A DNA stretch of 54,407 bases. It comes from Alphaproteobacteria bacterium. GTDB lineage: Bacteria > Pseudomonadota > Alphaproteobacteria > Kiloniellales > DSM-21159. Positions 24,812 to 33,840 of the stretch are shown piece by piece. The position numbers and the translations under genes were made by a program. Location: positions 1 to 54,407 of the forward strand of contig JAUILQ010000036.1 of the NCBI GenBank assembly GCA_030433005.1, given 5' to 3'. The stretch's first letter is position 1. The number at the start of each line of letters is the position of its first letter. Below the pieces are notes generated by a model, which saw nothing but the letters and a program-made list of their open reading frames with translations, was not told the DNA's origin and ran no database searches.

Positions 24812-25741
24812 CTACAGGCTCTCGACGTAGTCGACCATGCGCCGGCGCAGCGCCGCGTCGGGCAGGCGGCCGGTGAGCGCGCCCATGTTCTCCTCCATGT
24901 GCGCGACCTGGGAGGTCGCCGGGATGGCGACGGTGACGGCCGGGTGCGAGACGATGAACTTGAGGAAGAACTGGGCCCAGTTGGCGCAGTCGATCTCGGC
25001 CGCCCACTCGGGCAGCGGATGCTGCTGGAACAGGCGGAACAGCTGCTTGCGCCGGAACGGCCGGTTGATCACCACGGCGAGCCCGCGCTCGGCGGCCAGC
25101 GGCAGCAGGCGGCGCTCGGCCTCGCGGTCCAGGATGTTGTAGGTGAACTGCACGGCGTCGATCGGCTGCGAGGCCATGATCTCCTCGAACGCCTCGTGCC
25201 GGCTGCCGTGCGAGGTGGTGATGCCGATCGTGCCGATGCGCCCGGCCTCCTTGTCGGCGAGCAGCGTCTCCAGATGCCCCTGCCACTCCAGCAGGTTGTG
25301 AATCTGCATCAGCTCGAAGCGCTCGAGGCCCCAGAGCGCGCGCGAGTTGGCCATCTGCTCCGGGCCCTCGTCCTCGGACCAGGTCCAGACCTTGGTCGCC
25401 GCGAAGGCGTCCTCGCGCCGGTCCAGCTGCGCCAGGCAGTGGCCGATGACCTCCTCGGAGGTGCCGTACATCGGCGAGGAGTCGATGACCCGCCCGCCGC
25501 GCTCGAAGAAGGTCCGCAGCACCTCGACGCGCTGCGCCCTGAGCCCGGGGTCGTCGCCGACGTTGAAGGTGATCCAGGAGCCCATGCCGATCGCCGGCAC
25601 CGGCCCGCCGTAGGCCGGGAACGGCCGGGTCAGCGGCGCCGCCTGGGCCGCCCGGGCCGCGAGGCCGCGCGGGGCCAGGCCGGTCGCGCCCAGGGCGCCG
25701 GCGGCACCGAGCCCGCCCAGCAGTCCGCGTCGTGTCAGCAT
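24812..25741 (-). CDS. Tat-exported aldo/keto reductase
   Basis: The protein is 309 aa from the ATG at 25741. The N-terminus MLTRRGLLGGLGAAGALG is a twin-arginine signal. The aldo/keto reductase barrel shows Asp and Tyr in RVIDSSPMYGTSEE, Lys in AATKVWTW, and His in ELMQIHNLLEW, the usual catalytic tetrad. An exported NADPH-dependent enzyme is unusual, because NADPH is not thought to be present free in the periplasm; a tightly bound cofactor loaded before Tat export would explain it. It leads the DUF6064 gene. Confidence 0.88.
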   Translation of the reverse strand: MLTRRGLLGGLGAAGALGATGLAPRGLAARAAQAAPLTRPFPAYGGPVPAIGMGSWITFNVGDDPGLRAQRVEVLRTFFERGGRVIDSSPMYGTSEEVIGHCLAQLDRREDAFAATKVWTWSEDEGPEQMANSRALWGLERFELMQIHNLLEWQGHLETLLADKEAGRIGTIGITTSHGSRHEAFEEIMASQPIDAVQFTYNILDREAERRLLPLAAERGLAVVINRPFRRKQLFRLFQQHPLPEWAAEIDCANWAQFFLKFIVSHPAVTVAIPATSQVAHMEENMGALTGRLPDAALRRRMVDYVESL

Positions 25742-25908
25742 CGCTCGCTCCTGTTGGTTTCTCGCCCCGCCGACGCAACAGGAGATGGGGTTCGGCCGCC
25801 GCGCGCCAACCCCGCGCCCGCCTCCGGATCGCGGGGCGCGGCCGCCGGCGTTCCCTGCTAGACTGACCGTCTGACGCCGGATCCGTGCTGTCCCAGGGAG
25901 CTTCCCCC

Positions 25909-26562
25909 GTGCGCCTCTACAGCCTGCACCAGAACTCCGCCGGCTGGCGCGTGCGCATCGCGCTGCACCTCAAGGGCCTGGCCTTCGACTATGTGCCGGT
26001 CACCTCGCTGAGCGAGGAGCGCTACCGCGAACTCAACCCCCAGGGCCTGCTGCCGGCTCTGGAGATCGACGGCGCCGTCGTCGCCCAGTCGGGAGCGATC
26101 CTCGAGCTGCTCGAGGAACGCTACCCGGAGCCGGCGCTGCTGCCGGGCGACGACCTGGCGCGTGCCGCGGTGCGCGCCTTCGCCAACCTGATCGCGACCG
26201 ACCTGCACCCGCTCAACAGCCGGCGCACCCGCGCCTATCTCGCCGACCCGCTGGGCCTGTCGGACCGCGAGATCCTGGCCTGGTACCGGCACTGGGCCTC
26301 GCTCGGCCTGAGCGCGCTGGAGCGCAGCCTGCAGCGGCGCCGCGGCGCCGGCCTCTACTGCTTCGGGGCCCAGCCGAGCCTCGCCGACGTCTACCTGGTG
26401 CCGCAGCTCTACAACTGCCGGCGCTACGAGGTCGACCTCGCGCCCTATCCGGCGCTGCTCGCCGCCGAGACCGCCTGCCGTCGCCACGCGGCGTTCCGCG
26501 CCGCCGCCCCCGAGCACCTCTCCGACTTCCGCGGCCAGCAGGAACCCTGGCTGGACAGCTGA
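25909..26562 (+). CDS. maiA: Maleylacetoacetate isomerase (zeta-class GST)
   Basis: The protein is 217 aa from a GTG at 25909, chosen because the family starts directly with MxLY and GGGAG lies upstream; a GTG at 25885 would add eight residues. The N-terminal thioredoxin-like domain reads LYSLHQNSAGWRVRIALHLKG. The usual SS of the zeta class is replaced by HQNSAGW, retaining one Ser. NPQGLLPALEIDGAVVAQSGAILE supplies the glutathione site. The C-terminal helical domain has YCFGAQPSLADVYLVPQLYNCRRYEVDL. It isomerises maleylacetoacetate in tyrosine and homogentisate degradation. No other gene of that pathway is in the window. Confidence 0.88.
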   Translation: MRLYSLHQNSAGWRVRIALHLKGLAFDYVPVTSLSEERYRELNPQGLLPALEIDGAVVAQSGAILELLEERYPEPALLPGDDLARAAVRAFANLIATDLHPLNSRRTRAYLADPLGLSDREILAWYRHWASLGLSALERSLQRRRGAGLYCFGAQPSLADVYLVPQLYNCRRYEVDLAPYPALLAAETACRRHAAFRAAAPEHLSDFRGQQEPWLDS

Positions 26563-26689
26563 GCGTCCGCGCCGGCTCCTGCGCATGACGGTTTTGTTAA
26601 GGATTTCAGTCACCTGAGTCGCTTGACGGAGCCGTTCCGGCGGGGCATGGATCGGGCTCGCCGCCAGCCTCGATCCCGGGAGACCCGTC

Positions 26690-27931
26690 CTGGCCGTTTC
26701 GTCCAGCAGCGCCGAGAAGAGGCGCGCCGGCTCGCCGCGCGAGGTCTTCCTGGCCTTCCTGAAGCTCGGGCTGACCTCCTTCGGCGGGCCGATCGCCCAT
26801 CTCGGCTACTTCCGCGACGAGCTCGTCGTGCGCCGTCGCTGGCTCGACGAGTCGGCCTACGCCGACCTGGTCGCGCTCTGCCAGTTCCTGCCCGGCCCGG
26901 CGAGCAGCCAGGTCGGCTTCGCGCTCGGGCTGCTGCGCGGCGGCGCGCTGGGGGCGCTGGCCGCCTGGACCGCCTTCACCCTGCCCTCGGCGCTGGCGCT
27001 GCTGCTCTTCGCGCTGCTGCTGGTCGGCGGCGGCGGGCTGCTCGAGGACCCGCTCGGCCGGGGCCTGGTCGAGGGCCTCAAGCTGGTCGCCGTCGCCGTC
27101 GTCGCCCAGGCCGTGCTGGGCATGGCGCGCAGCCTCTGTCCGGACCGCGCGCGCGCCGGCATCGCGGTCGGCGCGGCCCTGGTCGCGCTGCTCGTCGGCG
27201 GCGCGCCCGCACAGCTGGGTGCGATCGCCCTCGGGGCACTGGCCGGCCTGCTGGTCTGCCGCGACCTGGCGAACGGCGAGGCGCCGGCGCTCGGCCGGCG
27301 CCTGTCCCGGGCCGCCGCCTGGAGCGCCCTCGTCCTGTTCTTCGCGCTGCTCGCCGGCCTGCCGCTCGCCGCCGCGGCGCTCTCGCTGCCCGCGCTCGAC
27401 CTGGTCGACGCGCTCTACCGAGCCGGCGCGCTGGTGTTCGGCGGCGGCCACGTGGTGCTGCCGCTGCTGGAGAGCGCCGTCGTGCGCCCCGGCTGGGTCG
27501 GGCAGGACACCTTCCTGGCCGGCTACGGCGCGGCCCAGGCGGTGCCCGGCCCGCTGTTCAGCTTCGGCGGCTACCTGGGCGCGGTGCTCGCACCGGCGAC
27601 GGGAGGGATCGTGGGCGCGCTGGCCGGCGCCGCCCTCGGCCTGGTCGCGATCTTCCTGCCCGGGCTGCTGCTGGTCGTCGCCGCGCTGCCGTTCTGGAGC
27701 GCGCTGCGCCGCCAGCCCCGGGCGCGCGCAGCCCTGGCCGGGACCAACGCCGCCGTCGTCGGCATCCTGGGCGCCGCGCTCTACGACCCGCTGTGGCGCG
27801 AGACCGTGCGCACGCCGGGCGACTTCGCCCTGGTGCTCGTCGCCGTCGTCCTGCTGGTCTCCTGGCGCCTGCCGCCCTGGCTGGTCGTGCTGCTCGCCGC
27901 CCTCGCCGGCGTCCTGCGCGCCCTGCCCTAG
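26690..27931 (+). CDS. chrA: ChrA family chromate transporter with probable CTG start
   Basis: The conserved N-terminal CHR segment FLAFLKLGLTSFGGPIAHLG and YFRDELVVRRRWL lies upstream of the first ordinary in-frame start (GTG at 26828). No ATG, GTG or TTG exists in frame back to the TGA near 26618. A CTG at 26690 preceded by GGGAG at a seven-base spacing is the best start and gives 413 aa, the normal length for long-chain ChrA. Two CHR halves are present, the second with AGALVFGGGHVVLPLLE and QAVPGPLFSFGGYLG. About ten to twelve transmembrane helices are expected. It exports chromate. Confidence 0.85.
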   Translation: MAVSSSSAEKRRAGSPREVFLAFLKLGLTSFGGPIAHLGYFRDELVVRRRWLDESAYADLVALCQFLPGPASSQVGFALGLLRGGALGALAAWTAFTLPSALALLLFALLLVGGGGLLEDPLGRGLVEGLKLVAVAVVAQAVLGMARSLCPDRARAGIAVGAALVALLVGGAPAQLGAIALGALAGLLVCRDLANGEAPALGRRLSRAAAWSALVLFFALLAGLPLAAAALSLPALDLVDALYRAGALVFGGGHVVLPLLESAVVRPGWVGQDTFLAGYGAAQAVPGPLFSFGGYLGAVLAPATGGIVGALAGAALGLVAIFLPGLLLVVAALPFWSALRRQPRARAALAGTNAAVVGILGAALYDPLWRETVRTPGDFALVLVAVVLLVSWRLPPWLVVLLAALAGVLRALP

Positions 27932-28257
27932 GACGGCGATCGGCGGCCCGGAGCCCGGTGCCCGGACCCGGTCACCCGGCAAATCGCCTGTTTACCAAGC
28001 TTTAACTATCGTCATAGAACTATTGACTTGGCAGATATGATCGCGTGGCGCACCGAAGGGGATCCAGGTCGCGCCGCCGCGGTCGGCCAGACGGGCGGCG
28101 GCCGCAAGGTACCGTCCGACGAGGGGGCGCGCGGCGCAGACGGGGCGGATCGCTAGCTGGGGGGCTGGCCATCCGGCCCGGGCCGCAGCGCCCCCTCTCT
28201 CTTTTCCGACCTGCCGCCCGCCGGAACCGACGCCGGCGCGCAGCGGTTTCACAGGCT
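27932..28257. promoter_or_regulatory. 326-base gap before the PQQ-type lipoprotein gene, with a CtrA-like site
   Basis: No gene is supported here. An AT-rich patch at 27991-28041 contains TTTA-CCAAGCT-TTAAC at 27991-28006, one mismatch from the CtrA consensus. TTGACT (28023-28028) and TATGAT (28036-28041) also occur, but they are too close to be one promoter. The remaining 200 bases are GC-rich leader without a recognisable element. Confidence 0.35.
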
Positions 28258-29649
28258 ATGCGGCAGATCGGCTTGGTTCGCGCAGCTTCGGGACGATCCG
28301 CCGGCCTCGTGCTGGCGGCGGCGCTGAGCCTCGCCCTCGCGGCCTGCGGCGAGGAGGCCCAGCTGCCGATCGAGGCCGGCCAGGGCCCCGATCCCGTGCT
28401 GCCGCCGCCCTCGCCGTCGCTGATTCCCACGGTCAGGATAGCCGAGGCCGTCGGCTGGCCCGAGGGCGCGGCGCCGACGCCGGCCGAAGGCCTGGCCGTC
28501 AGCGAGTTCGCCGGCGACCTCCGGCACCCGCGCTGGCTCTACCTGCTGCCCAACGGCGACGTCCTGGTCGCCGAGAGCAACGCCCCGGAGCGGCCCGGGG
28601 ACAGCGGCGGCCTGCGCGGCTGGATCACCGGCCTGGTCATGGGCTACGCCGGCGCCGGCGGGCCGAGCGCCGACCGCATCACGCTGCTGCGCGACGCCGA
28701 CGGCGACGGCGTGCCCGAGACCCGCAGCGTCTTCCTCGACGGCCTGCGCTCGCCCTTCGGCATGGTCCTGGTCGGCGACGATCTCTACGTCGCCAACACC
28801 GACGCCCTCGTGCGCTTTCCCTACGAGCCGGGCCAGACGGCCATCGAGGCCGAAGGCGAGACGCTGGTGCCGCTCCCGGCCGGCCCGATCAACCGCCACT
28901 GGACCCGGAACGTCGTCGCCGGCCCCGCGGGCGAGGCGCTCTACGTCACGGTCGGCTCCAACAGCAACGTCGCCGAGAACGGCATGACGGCGGAGCGCGG
29001 CCGGGCCGCGATCTGGCGCGTCGACCGCGACACCGGCGAGCACCGGATCTTCGCCTCGGGCCTGCGCAATCCCAACGGCCTCGCCTGGCATCCCGGGACC
29101 GGCGTGCTCTGGACCGTGGTCAACGAGCGCGACGAGCTGGGCAGCGACCTGGTGCCCGACTATCTGACTTCGGTCCGGGACGGCGGCTTCTACGGCTGGC
29201 CCTACAGCTACTTCGGCGACCACGTCGACGAGCGGGTCGAGCCGCAGGACCCCGAGCTGGTCGCGCAGGCGATCGTGCCCGACTACGCCCTCGGCGCGCA
29301 TGTCGCCGCGCTCGGCCTGGCCTTCGCCGGCACTGCGGACGTCCTGGCGCCGCGCTTCGCCGAGGGCGCCTTCGTCGGCATGCACGGCTCCTGGAACCGC
29401 GATCCGCGCAGCGGCTACAAGGTCGCCTTCGTGCCCTTCGCCGACGGCCGCCCGACCGACGCGAAGCCGCTCGACGTGCTGACCGGCTTCCTCGACGAGG
29501 CGGCCGACGAGGCGCGCGGCCGCCCGGTCGGCGTCGCGTTCGACGGCCGCGGCGGCCTGCTGGTCGCCGACGACGTCGGCAACAAGGTCTGGCGCGTCAC
29601 CGCCGCCCCCGCGCCCGGGGCCGCCCCGGGGCTTGCCCCAGATCAATGA
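28258..29649 (+). CDS. PQQ-type sugar (sorbosone/glucose) dehydrogenase-like lipoprotein
   Basis: The protein is 463 aa from the ATG at 28258. A lipoprotein signal with lipobox LALAAC (Cys30) anchors it in a membrane. The beta-propeller of the GSDH/SGL type shows [55 protein letters not shown] and [20 protein letters not shown]. Such proteins oxidise aldoses or sorbosone with PQQ and pass electrons to a cytochrome. It ends 31 bases before the alcohol dehydrogenase gene, so both may act on one oxidation pathway. A paralogue lies at 37441. Confidence 0.87.
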   Translation: MRQIGLVRAASGRSAGLVLAAALSLALAACGEEAQLPIEAGQGPDPVLPPPSPSLIPTVRIAEAVGWPEGAAPTPAEGLAVSEFAGDLRHPRWLYLLPNGDVLVAESNAPERPGDSGGLRGWITGLVMGYAGAGGPSADRITLLRDADGDGVPETRSVFLDGLRSPFGMVLVGDDLYVANTDALVRFPYEPGQTAIEAEGETLVPLPAGPINRHWTRNVVAGPAGEALYVTVGSNSNVAENGMTAERGRAAIWRVDRDTGEHRIFASGLRNPNGLAWHPGTGVLWTVVNERDELGSDLVPDYLTSVRDGGFYGWPYSYFGDHVDERVEPQDPELVAQAIVPDYALGAHVAALGLAFAGTADVLAPRFAEGAFVGMHGSWNRDPRSGYKVAFVPFADGRPTDAKPLDVLTGFLDEAADEARGRPVGVAFDGRGGLLVADDVGNKVWRVTAAPAPGAAPGLAPDQ

Positions 29650-29680
29650 CCGGCCGGCACCGCGGCGCGCCAATGGGCCG

Positions 29681-30724
29681 ATGAGCGACGCCACCATGAA
29701 GGCCTGGGTGATCGAGCGCCTGGGTCCGATCGATCCCGATGCGACCGAGGGTCCGCTGCGCCTGGTCGAGCGGCCGCTGCCGCAGCCCGGCGCGGGCGAG
29801 CTGCGCCTGCGGCTCGCCGCCTGCGGCGTCTGCCACACCGAGCTCGACGAGATCGAGGGCCGCACGCCGCCGCCGCGCCTGCCGGTCGTGCCCGGCCACG
29901 AGGCGGTCGGCAGGCTCGATGCCGCCGGCCCCGGCGCGACCCGCTACACGCCCGGCACCCGGCTCGGCGTCGGCTGGATCCATCGTTCCTGCGGCGGCCC
30001 GCTGGAGAACCTCGACCGGGCTTTCGAGGCGACCGGCCGCGACGCCGACGGCGGCTACGCCGAGTACCTGCTGGTCCCCGAAGCCTACGCCGTGCCGATC
30101 CCCGACGGCCTGGGCGACCTCGAGGCCGCACCGCTGCTCTGCGCCGGGGCCGTCGGCTGGCGCGCGCTGGCGCTGACCGGCATCGAGGACGGACAGGTGC
30201 TCGGCCTGACCGGCTTCGGCGGCTCGGCGCACCTGGTGCTGCAGACCGTGCGGCGGCGCTTCACGAACCTGCGGGTCATGGTCTTCGCGCGCGACGCCGA
30301 GGCCCGCGCCTTCGCCCTCGAGCAGGGTGCCGACTGGGCCGGCGCCACCGAGGAGCGGCCGCCGGAGCCCTGCCACGCGATCATCGACACGACGCCGGCC
30401 TGGACCCCGGTCGTCGAGGCCCTGGCGAGCCTGCGGCCGGGCGGACGCCTGGTCATCAACGCGATCCGCAAGGAGGAGACCGACAAGGCGGCGCTGCTCG
30501 GGCTGTCCTACGAGCGCCACCTCTGGCTGGAGCGCGAGGTCAAGAGCGTCGCCAACGTCACCCACGCCGACCTCGCCGCCTTCCTGGCGTTCGCCGGCCG
30601 GGTCGGGCTGGCGCCGACGCTGGAGCGCTACCCCTTCGAGGCGGCCAACGAGGCGCTCAGGGCCCTGCGGCGCGGCCGTGTGCGCGGCGCCAAGGTGCTG
30701 GCGATCGCCCCTTCCGGCCTCTAG
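29681..30724 (+). CDS. Zinc-type alcohol dehydrogenase lacking the structural-zinc lobe
   Basis: The protein is 347 aa from the ATG at 29681; the ATG at 29696 (MKAWVIERLG) is an alternative. Catalytic zinc ligands are Cys51 (CGVCHTELD), His73 (PGHEAVG) and Cys154 (LLCAGAVGW). The usual C-x2-C-x2-C-x7-C lobe is reduced to SCGGPLENLDRAFEATG, leaving only Cys104, so structural zinc cannot bind. The coenzyme domain is short on the classical GxGGxG (TGFGGSAHLVLQ remains). It belongs to the YADH-like branch. Medium confidence that it is active, since lobe-less MDR enzymes exist. Confidence 0.85.
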   Translation: MSDATMKAWVIERLGPIDPDATEGPLRLVERPLPQPGAGELRLRLAACGVCHTELDEIEGRTPPPRLPVVPGHEAVGRLDAAGPGATRYTPGTRLGVGWIHRSCGGPLENLDRAFEATGRDADGGYAEYLLVPEAYAVPIPDGLGDLEAAPLLCAGAVGWRALALTGIEDGQVLGLTGFGGSAHLVLQTVRRRFTNLRVMVFARDAEARAFALEQGADWAGATEERPPEPCHAIIDTTPAWTPVVEALASLRPGGRLVINAIRKEETDKAALLGLSYERHLWLEREVKSVANVTHADLAAFLAFAGRVGLAPTLERYPFEAANEALRALRRGRVRGAKVLAIAPSGL

Positions 30725-30740
30725 CGCCCGGAGCCGGCCA

Positions 30741-30810
30741 GCGGTCGGGGTCAGGCGGTCGAGGTCAAGCGTTAGGGGTCAGGCGGTCGGGGTCAGGCGA
30801 TCGCGGTCGG
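30741..30810. repeat. Minisatellite, five 14-bp units, spanning the stop codon of the HWE kinase gene
   Basis: Units based on GCGGTCGGGGTCAG start at 30741, 30755, 30769, 30783 and 30797. The plus-strand TCA within the unit starting at 30783 is the stop codon of the minus-strand kinase gene, and the last unit lies inside its final codons. The repeat therefore runs from the coding end into the intergenic space. Confidence 0.8.
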
Positions 30811-32421
30811 GCGCTCGCCGGGGCGGCCGAGCGGCAGCGACAGGCGGAACAGCACGCCGTCGGCACCGAAGTCGATCGCCACCGAGGCGCCCTTGATGCC
30901 GCGGAAGGCGGAGTTGATCAGCGCCATGCCGACGCCGCGCTCGCGCGGCTCGCGCACCGCGGGCCCGCCGCTCTCGCGCCACTCCATCTCCAGGCGCTGC
31001 ACGGGGTCGCCGGTGCCCTCGAGCCGCCAGGCGATGGCGACCTCGCCGGAGGCGCCGCGCCAGGCGCCGTACTTCAGGGCGTTGGCCGCCAGCTCGTGCA
31101 GGATCATGGCCATTTCCATGGCGGCGTTGGAGGCCAGCATCACCGGCGGCCCCTCCTCGACGCGGATGCGCTCGGCGATGTCCTCGTAGGGCGCCAGCTG
31201 GCTGGCCACGATCTCAGCCAGGCCGATCGCGCGCCAGCCGCTCTTGAACAGCAGGTCGTGGGCCGCGGCGAGCGATCGGATCCGCTCGCGGAAGGTCGCC
31301 AGCTCCTGCCGATTGCCGTCGCTCTTGCGGAACGACAGCGAGGCGATCGCCTGGACCGTCGCCAGGGAGTTCTTCACGCGGTGCTGCAGCTCGGCCAGCA
31401 GCACCTCCTGGTGGCGCTCGTTCTCGTCGCGCTGAATGGTGGCGGCGAGCACGTTGGCGACGGCCTGGAGGAAGCGGACGTCGTGCTCGTCGAAGAAGCG
31501 CACGCTGCGCGAATGCACCCCGAGCACGCCGAGCGGCCAGCCGCTGTCGCCGATCGCCACGCTGAGGCCGCTGCGCACGCCGTGGCTGCTGAGCAGCTCG
31601 AGTCCGGCGAAGCGCGGATCCGAGGCCATGTCCTCGACGAAGATCGGTTCGCCCGTCTCCAGGGCCAGGCCGGCCTGGCTGCGCGCCCCGCCGGGGACCA
31701 CGAAGCCGCTCTCGGGGACCGGGCAGAAGCCATGAGAGCCGCGCAGCAGGAAGTCGCCGCTCGCCGGCCGGTGCTCCAGCAGCTTGACGAAGTCGGCGGC
31801 CAGGACCTCTGCGATCTCGCGCGGCACGCTGGCGCAGAGGTGTTCGAAGCGCTCGCCGCGCAGGCTGCGCGCGCCCAGGCTGGCGACGTAGTCCTGCTGG
31901 CGGGCGCGCCGCTCGGCGTCGGACTGCGCCTTGACCATCGCCGAAATGTCGTCGAACACGCCGACGACCCGCTGGATCTCGCCCTGCTCGTCGTAGAGCG
32001 GCGCCGCCGCCATCTGGAACTCGAAGCTGACGCCGTCGTCGTTCTCGTAGCGGGCGCGGAAGCTGCGCACCGCCTCGCCGGTCCGCCAGACCTTCTGCAG
32101 CGGCAGCTCCTCGGCCGGGACCAGGCGGCCCTGCTGGTAGAAGCGATAGGGCGCCTCGGCCTCGCCGGCCGGCGGCACCCGCGGGTCCAGGCGCATGATC
32201 CGCGCGCCGTGGCTGTTCATGAAGATCTCGCGGCAGTCCGGCGTGTCGGAGAAGGCGATGCCGACCGGCGCGACTTCGAGCAGTGCCTCCAGATCGACGA
32301 CCTGCTCGCGCAGCCGGCTGTTCACCGATTCCATCGCCCGCTCGAGACGGCCGGCCGCAGGATCGCTGGGGGCGCCCGCTCCCTCGTCGCCACGCATCAT
32401 CGGGCGCCCCGGCCGGCTCAC
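30793..32421 (-). CDS. Soluble PAS-GAF HWE-family sensor histidine kinase
   Basis: The protein is 542 aa from a GTG at 32421; in-frame ATGs at 32400 and 32397 are alternatives. A PAS domain (LEALLEVAPVGIAFSDTPD to VVGVFDDISAMVKAQ) is followed by a GAF domain (about residues 180-335, with GLSVAIGDSGWPLGVLGVHS). The dimerisation motif is ELQHRVKNSLATVQAIA with His347. The HATPase region has LHELAANALKYGAW and MEWRESGGP, giving the W-x-E of the HWE family, and GVGMALINSAFRG. No transmembrane segment is seen. It is 31 bases downstream of the response regulator gene and is its likely kinase. Confidence 0.92.
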   Translation of the reverse strand: MSRPGRPMMRGDEGAGAPSDPAAGRLERAMESVNSRLREQVVDLEALLEVAPVGIAFSDTPDCREIFMNSHGARIMRLDPRVPPAGEAEAPYRFYQQGRLVPAEELPLQKVWRTGEAVRSFRARYENDDGVSFEFQMAAAPLYDEQGEIQRVVGVFDDISAMVKAQSDAERRARQQDYVASLGARSLRGERFEHLCASVPREIAEVLAADFVKLLEHRPASGDFLLRGSHGFCPVPESGFVVPGGARSQAGLALETGEPIFVEDMASDPRFAGLELLSSHGVRSGLSVAIGDSGWPLGVLGVHSRSVRFFDEHDVRFLQAVANVLAATIQRDENERHQEVLLAELQHRVKNSLATVQAIASLSFRKSDGNRQELATFRERIRSLAAAHDLLFKSGWRAIGLAEIVASQLAPYEDIAERIRVEEGPPVMLASNAAMEMAMILHELAANALKYGAWRGASGEVAIAWRLEGTGDPVQRLEMEWRESGGPAVREPRERGVGMALINSAFRGIKGASVAIDFGADGVLFRLSLPLGRPGERPTAIA

Positions 32422-32452
32422 GGCCAGGCTCCGCTCGCTTCCTGCCTTCCGC

Positions 32453-32842
32453 TCATCGGCCGCACCCCGGCTGCGGCGCCCGCCCCGCGGCGAGGCCGTG
32501 CAGCACCTCCAGCGCGGCGCGCTCGTCGAGCGGCTTGCGCAGCAGCACCGACTGGCGCAGCACCGGCTCGTCGAAGCTCTCCGCGGAATAGCCGGTGAGC
32601 AGGGCGAAGGGGATCTCGCGCTTGTTCAGCGCCTCGGCGACCGGCGTGATCATCGCGCCGTTGAGGTTGACGTCGAGCAGCGCGAGGTCGGGTGCGCTGT
32701 CGTGCAGGCGCGCCATGACGTCCTCGATCGACGACAGCGGCCCGATCACCTCGAAGCCGGCGTCCTCGAGCAGCATGCTCATCTCGAGGCCGATGAAGAC
32801 CTCGTCCTCGGCGAACAGAATTCTCGGTTTGTCGTTTGTCAT
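32453..32842 (-). CDS. Single-domain response regulator paired with the HWE kinase
   Basis: The protein is 129 aa from the ATG at 32842. It is a lone receiver: acidic residues in ILFAEDEVFIG, phospho-acceptor Asp57 (LALLDVNLNG), and Lys103 (LLRKPLDE). The sequence type is the usual partner of HWE kinases, with the NLNG motif after the Asp. No output domain is present, so the signal is probably passed on by protein contact. The 241-base gap upstream contains an inverted repeat at 32899-32917 that may control the pair. Confidence 0.9.
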   Translation of the reverse strand: MTNDKPRILFAEDEVFIGLEMSMLLEDAGFEVIGPLSSIEDVMARLHDSAPDLALLDVNLNGAMITPVAEALNKREIPFALLTGYSAESFDEPVLRQSVLLRKPLDERAALEVLHGLAAGRAPQPGCGR

Positions 32843-32898
32843 GGCAATCCCCAGTCCCAACGCCCTCAACGCGGCGACCGCGTGGATTGTTTCACGCC

Positions 32899-32917
32899 GG
32901 ACACAATTCTTTTGTCC
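32899..32917. promoter_or_regulatory. Inverted repeat upstream of the response regulator/HWE kinase pair
   Basis: GGACACAA and TTTTGTCC flank the spacer TTC, giving eight-base arms with one mismatch. It lies 57-75 bases before the response regulator ATG in an AT-rich patch of the divergent gap with the 5-FCL gene. It has the form of a dimeric repressor or activator site; the binding protein is unknown. Confidence 0.4.
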
Positions 32918-33083
32918 CACCCCGCCGCCTTGCCGGCGGCGACCCCGGCGTACGCCGCCCCCCGCCAGCCGCATGGCCGGGTCCCGCCGGTTCGGGCGCA
33001 CCACGGCTTTACCCGGCGCGGCGGCCGGCGCAGCCTCGCGGGCAGGTGCCGCCCTCCTCCCACTGCAGACTGCGGAGCGCCCG

Positions 33084-33794
33084 ATGCAGGAGATCCCCCC
33101 GGAAGACCCGCCGCCGGCCGACGACGGCCCCGATTCCCAGGACTGGCCGGACGTCCGCCGCTGGCGCAAGCGGACCCGGGCGCGGCTGCTCGAGCGGCGC
33201 CTCGCCCTGCCGGAGCGCGGCGCCGGCGAGGCTGCCGCCATCGTCGGCAACCTCGAGGCGGCCGGGATACCCGAGCTCGAGGAGGGACGCATCAGCTTCT
33301 ACTGGCCGTTCAAGGGCGAGATCGACCTGCGGCCCTTCCTGCGCGCGCGCCTGGCCGGCGGCGCGCGGGGCGCCCTGCCGGTGGTGGTCGAGAAGAACTG
33401 CGCGATGGAATTCTGGCACTGGCAACCGCGCATGAAGATGAGCGCGGGGATCTGGAACATCCCGGTCCCGGCGGAGCGGCAGCCGGTCCGCCCGGACGTC
33501 GTCCTGGTGCCGCTGCTCGGCTTCGACGCCGCCGGCTACCGGCTGGGCTACGGCGGCGGCTACTACGACCGCACCCTGGCCGGCCTGTCACCGCCTCCGC
33601 TCACCCTCGGCGTCGGCTACGAGTGCGGCCGCCTGGAGACCATCCACCCGCAGCCCCACGACGTGCCGCTCGACGCCATCGCGACCGAGCGCGGCATCGC
33701 CTGGCACCGCAGCCGCGGCCGGCCGCTCGACGAGGCTGGCTTCGCCTCGCCGCCCTGCTTCCGCCACGAGGTCGATCCGACCCCGCGGCAGTGA
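33084..33794 (+). CDS. 5-formyltetrahydrofolate cyclo-ligase
   Basis: The protein is 236 aa from the ATG at 33084 behind GCGGAG. Conserved elements are WRKRTRARLLERRLAL at the N-terminus, ISFYWPFKGEIDLRPFL, and GYRLGYGGGYYDRTLAGL, the ATP-binding signature of the family. It converts 5-formyl-THF to 5,10-methenyl-THF with ATP. The N-terminal 20 residues are Pro/Asp-rich and longer than usual. It is convergent with the FMN reductase gene, with a perfect 16-base palindrome (33824-33839) in the gap. Confidence 0.92.
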   Translation: MQEIPPEDPPPADDGPDSQDWPDVRRWRKRTRARLLERRLALPERGAGEAAAIVGNLEAAGIPELEEGRISFYWPFKGEIDLRPFLRARLAGGARGALPVVVEKNCAMEFWHWQPRMKMSAGIWNIPVPAERQPVRPDVVLVPLLGFDAAGYRLGYGGGYYDRTLAGLSPPPLTLGVGYECGRLETIHPQPHDVPLDAIATERGIAWHRSRGRPLDEAGFASPPCFRHEVDPTPRQ

Positions 33795-33840
33795 CCCGGA
33801 CGCGCGACCGGTGATCCGGGAGCGCCGCCGGCCGGCGGCC

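Noticed and set aside
28023..28041. TTGACT and TATGAT as a sigma-70 promoter
   Set aside because: The spacing is only seven bases, far too short for a -35/-10 pair.
33824..33839. GCCGCCGGCCGGCGGC palindrome as a terminator between the 5-FCL and FMN reductase genes
   Set aside because: The palindrome has no loop and no T-tract; in DNA this rich in GC such 16-mers arise easily.
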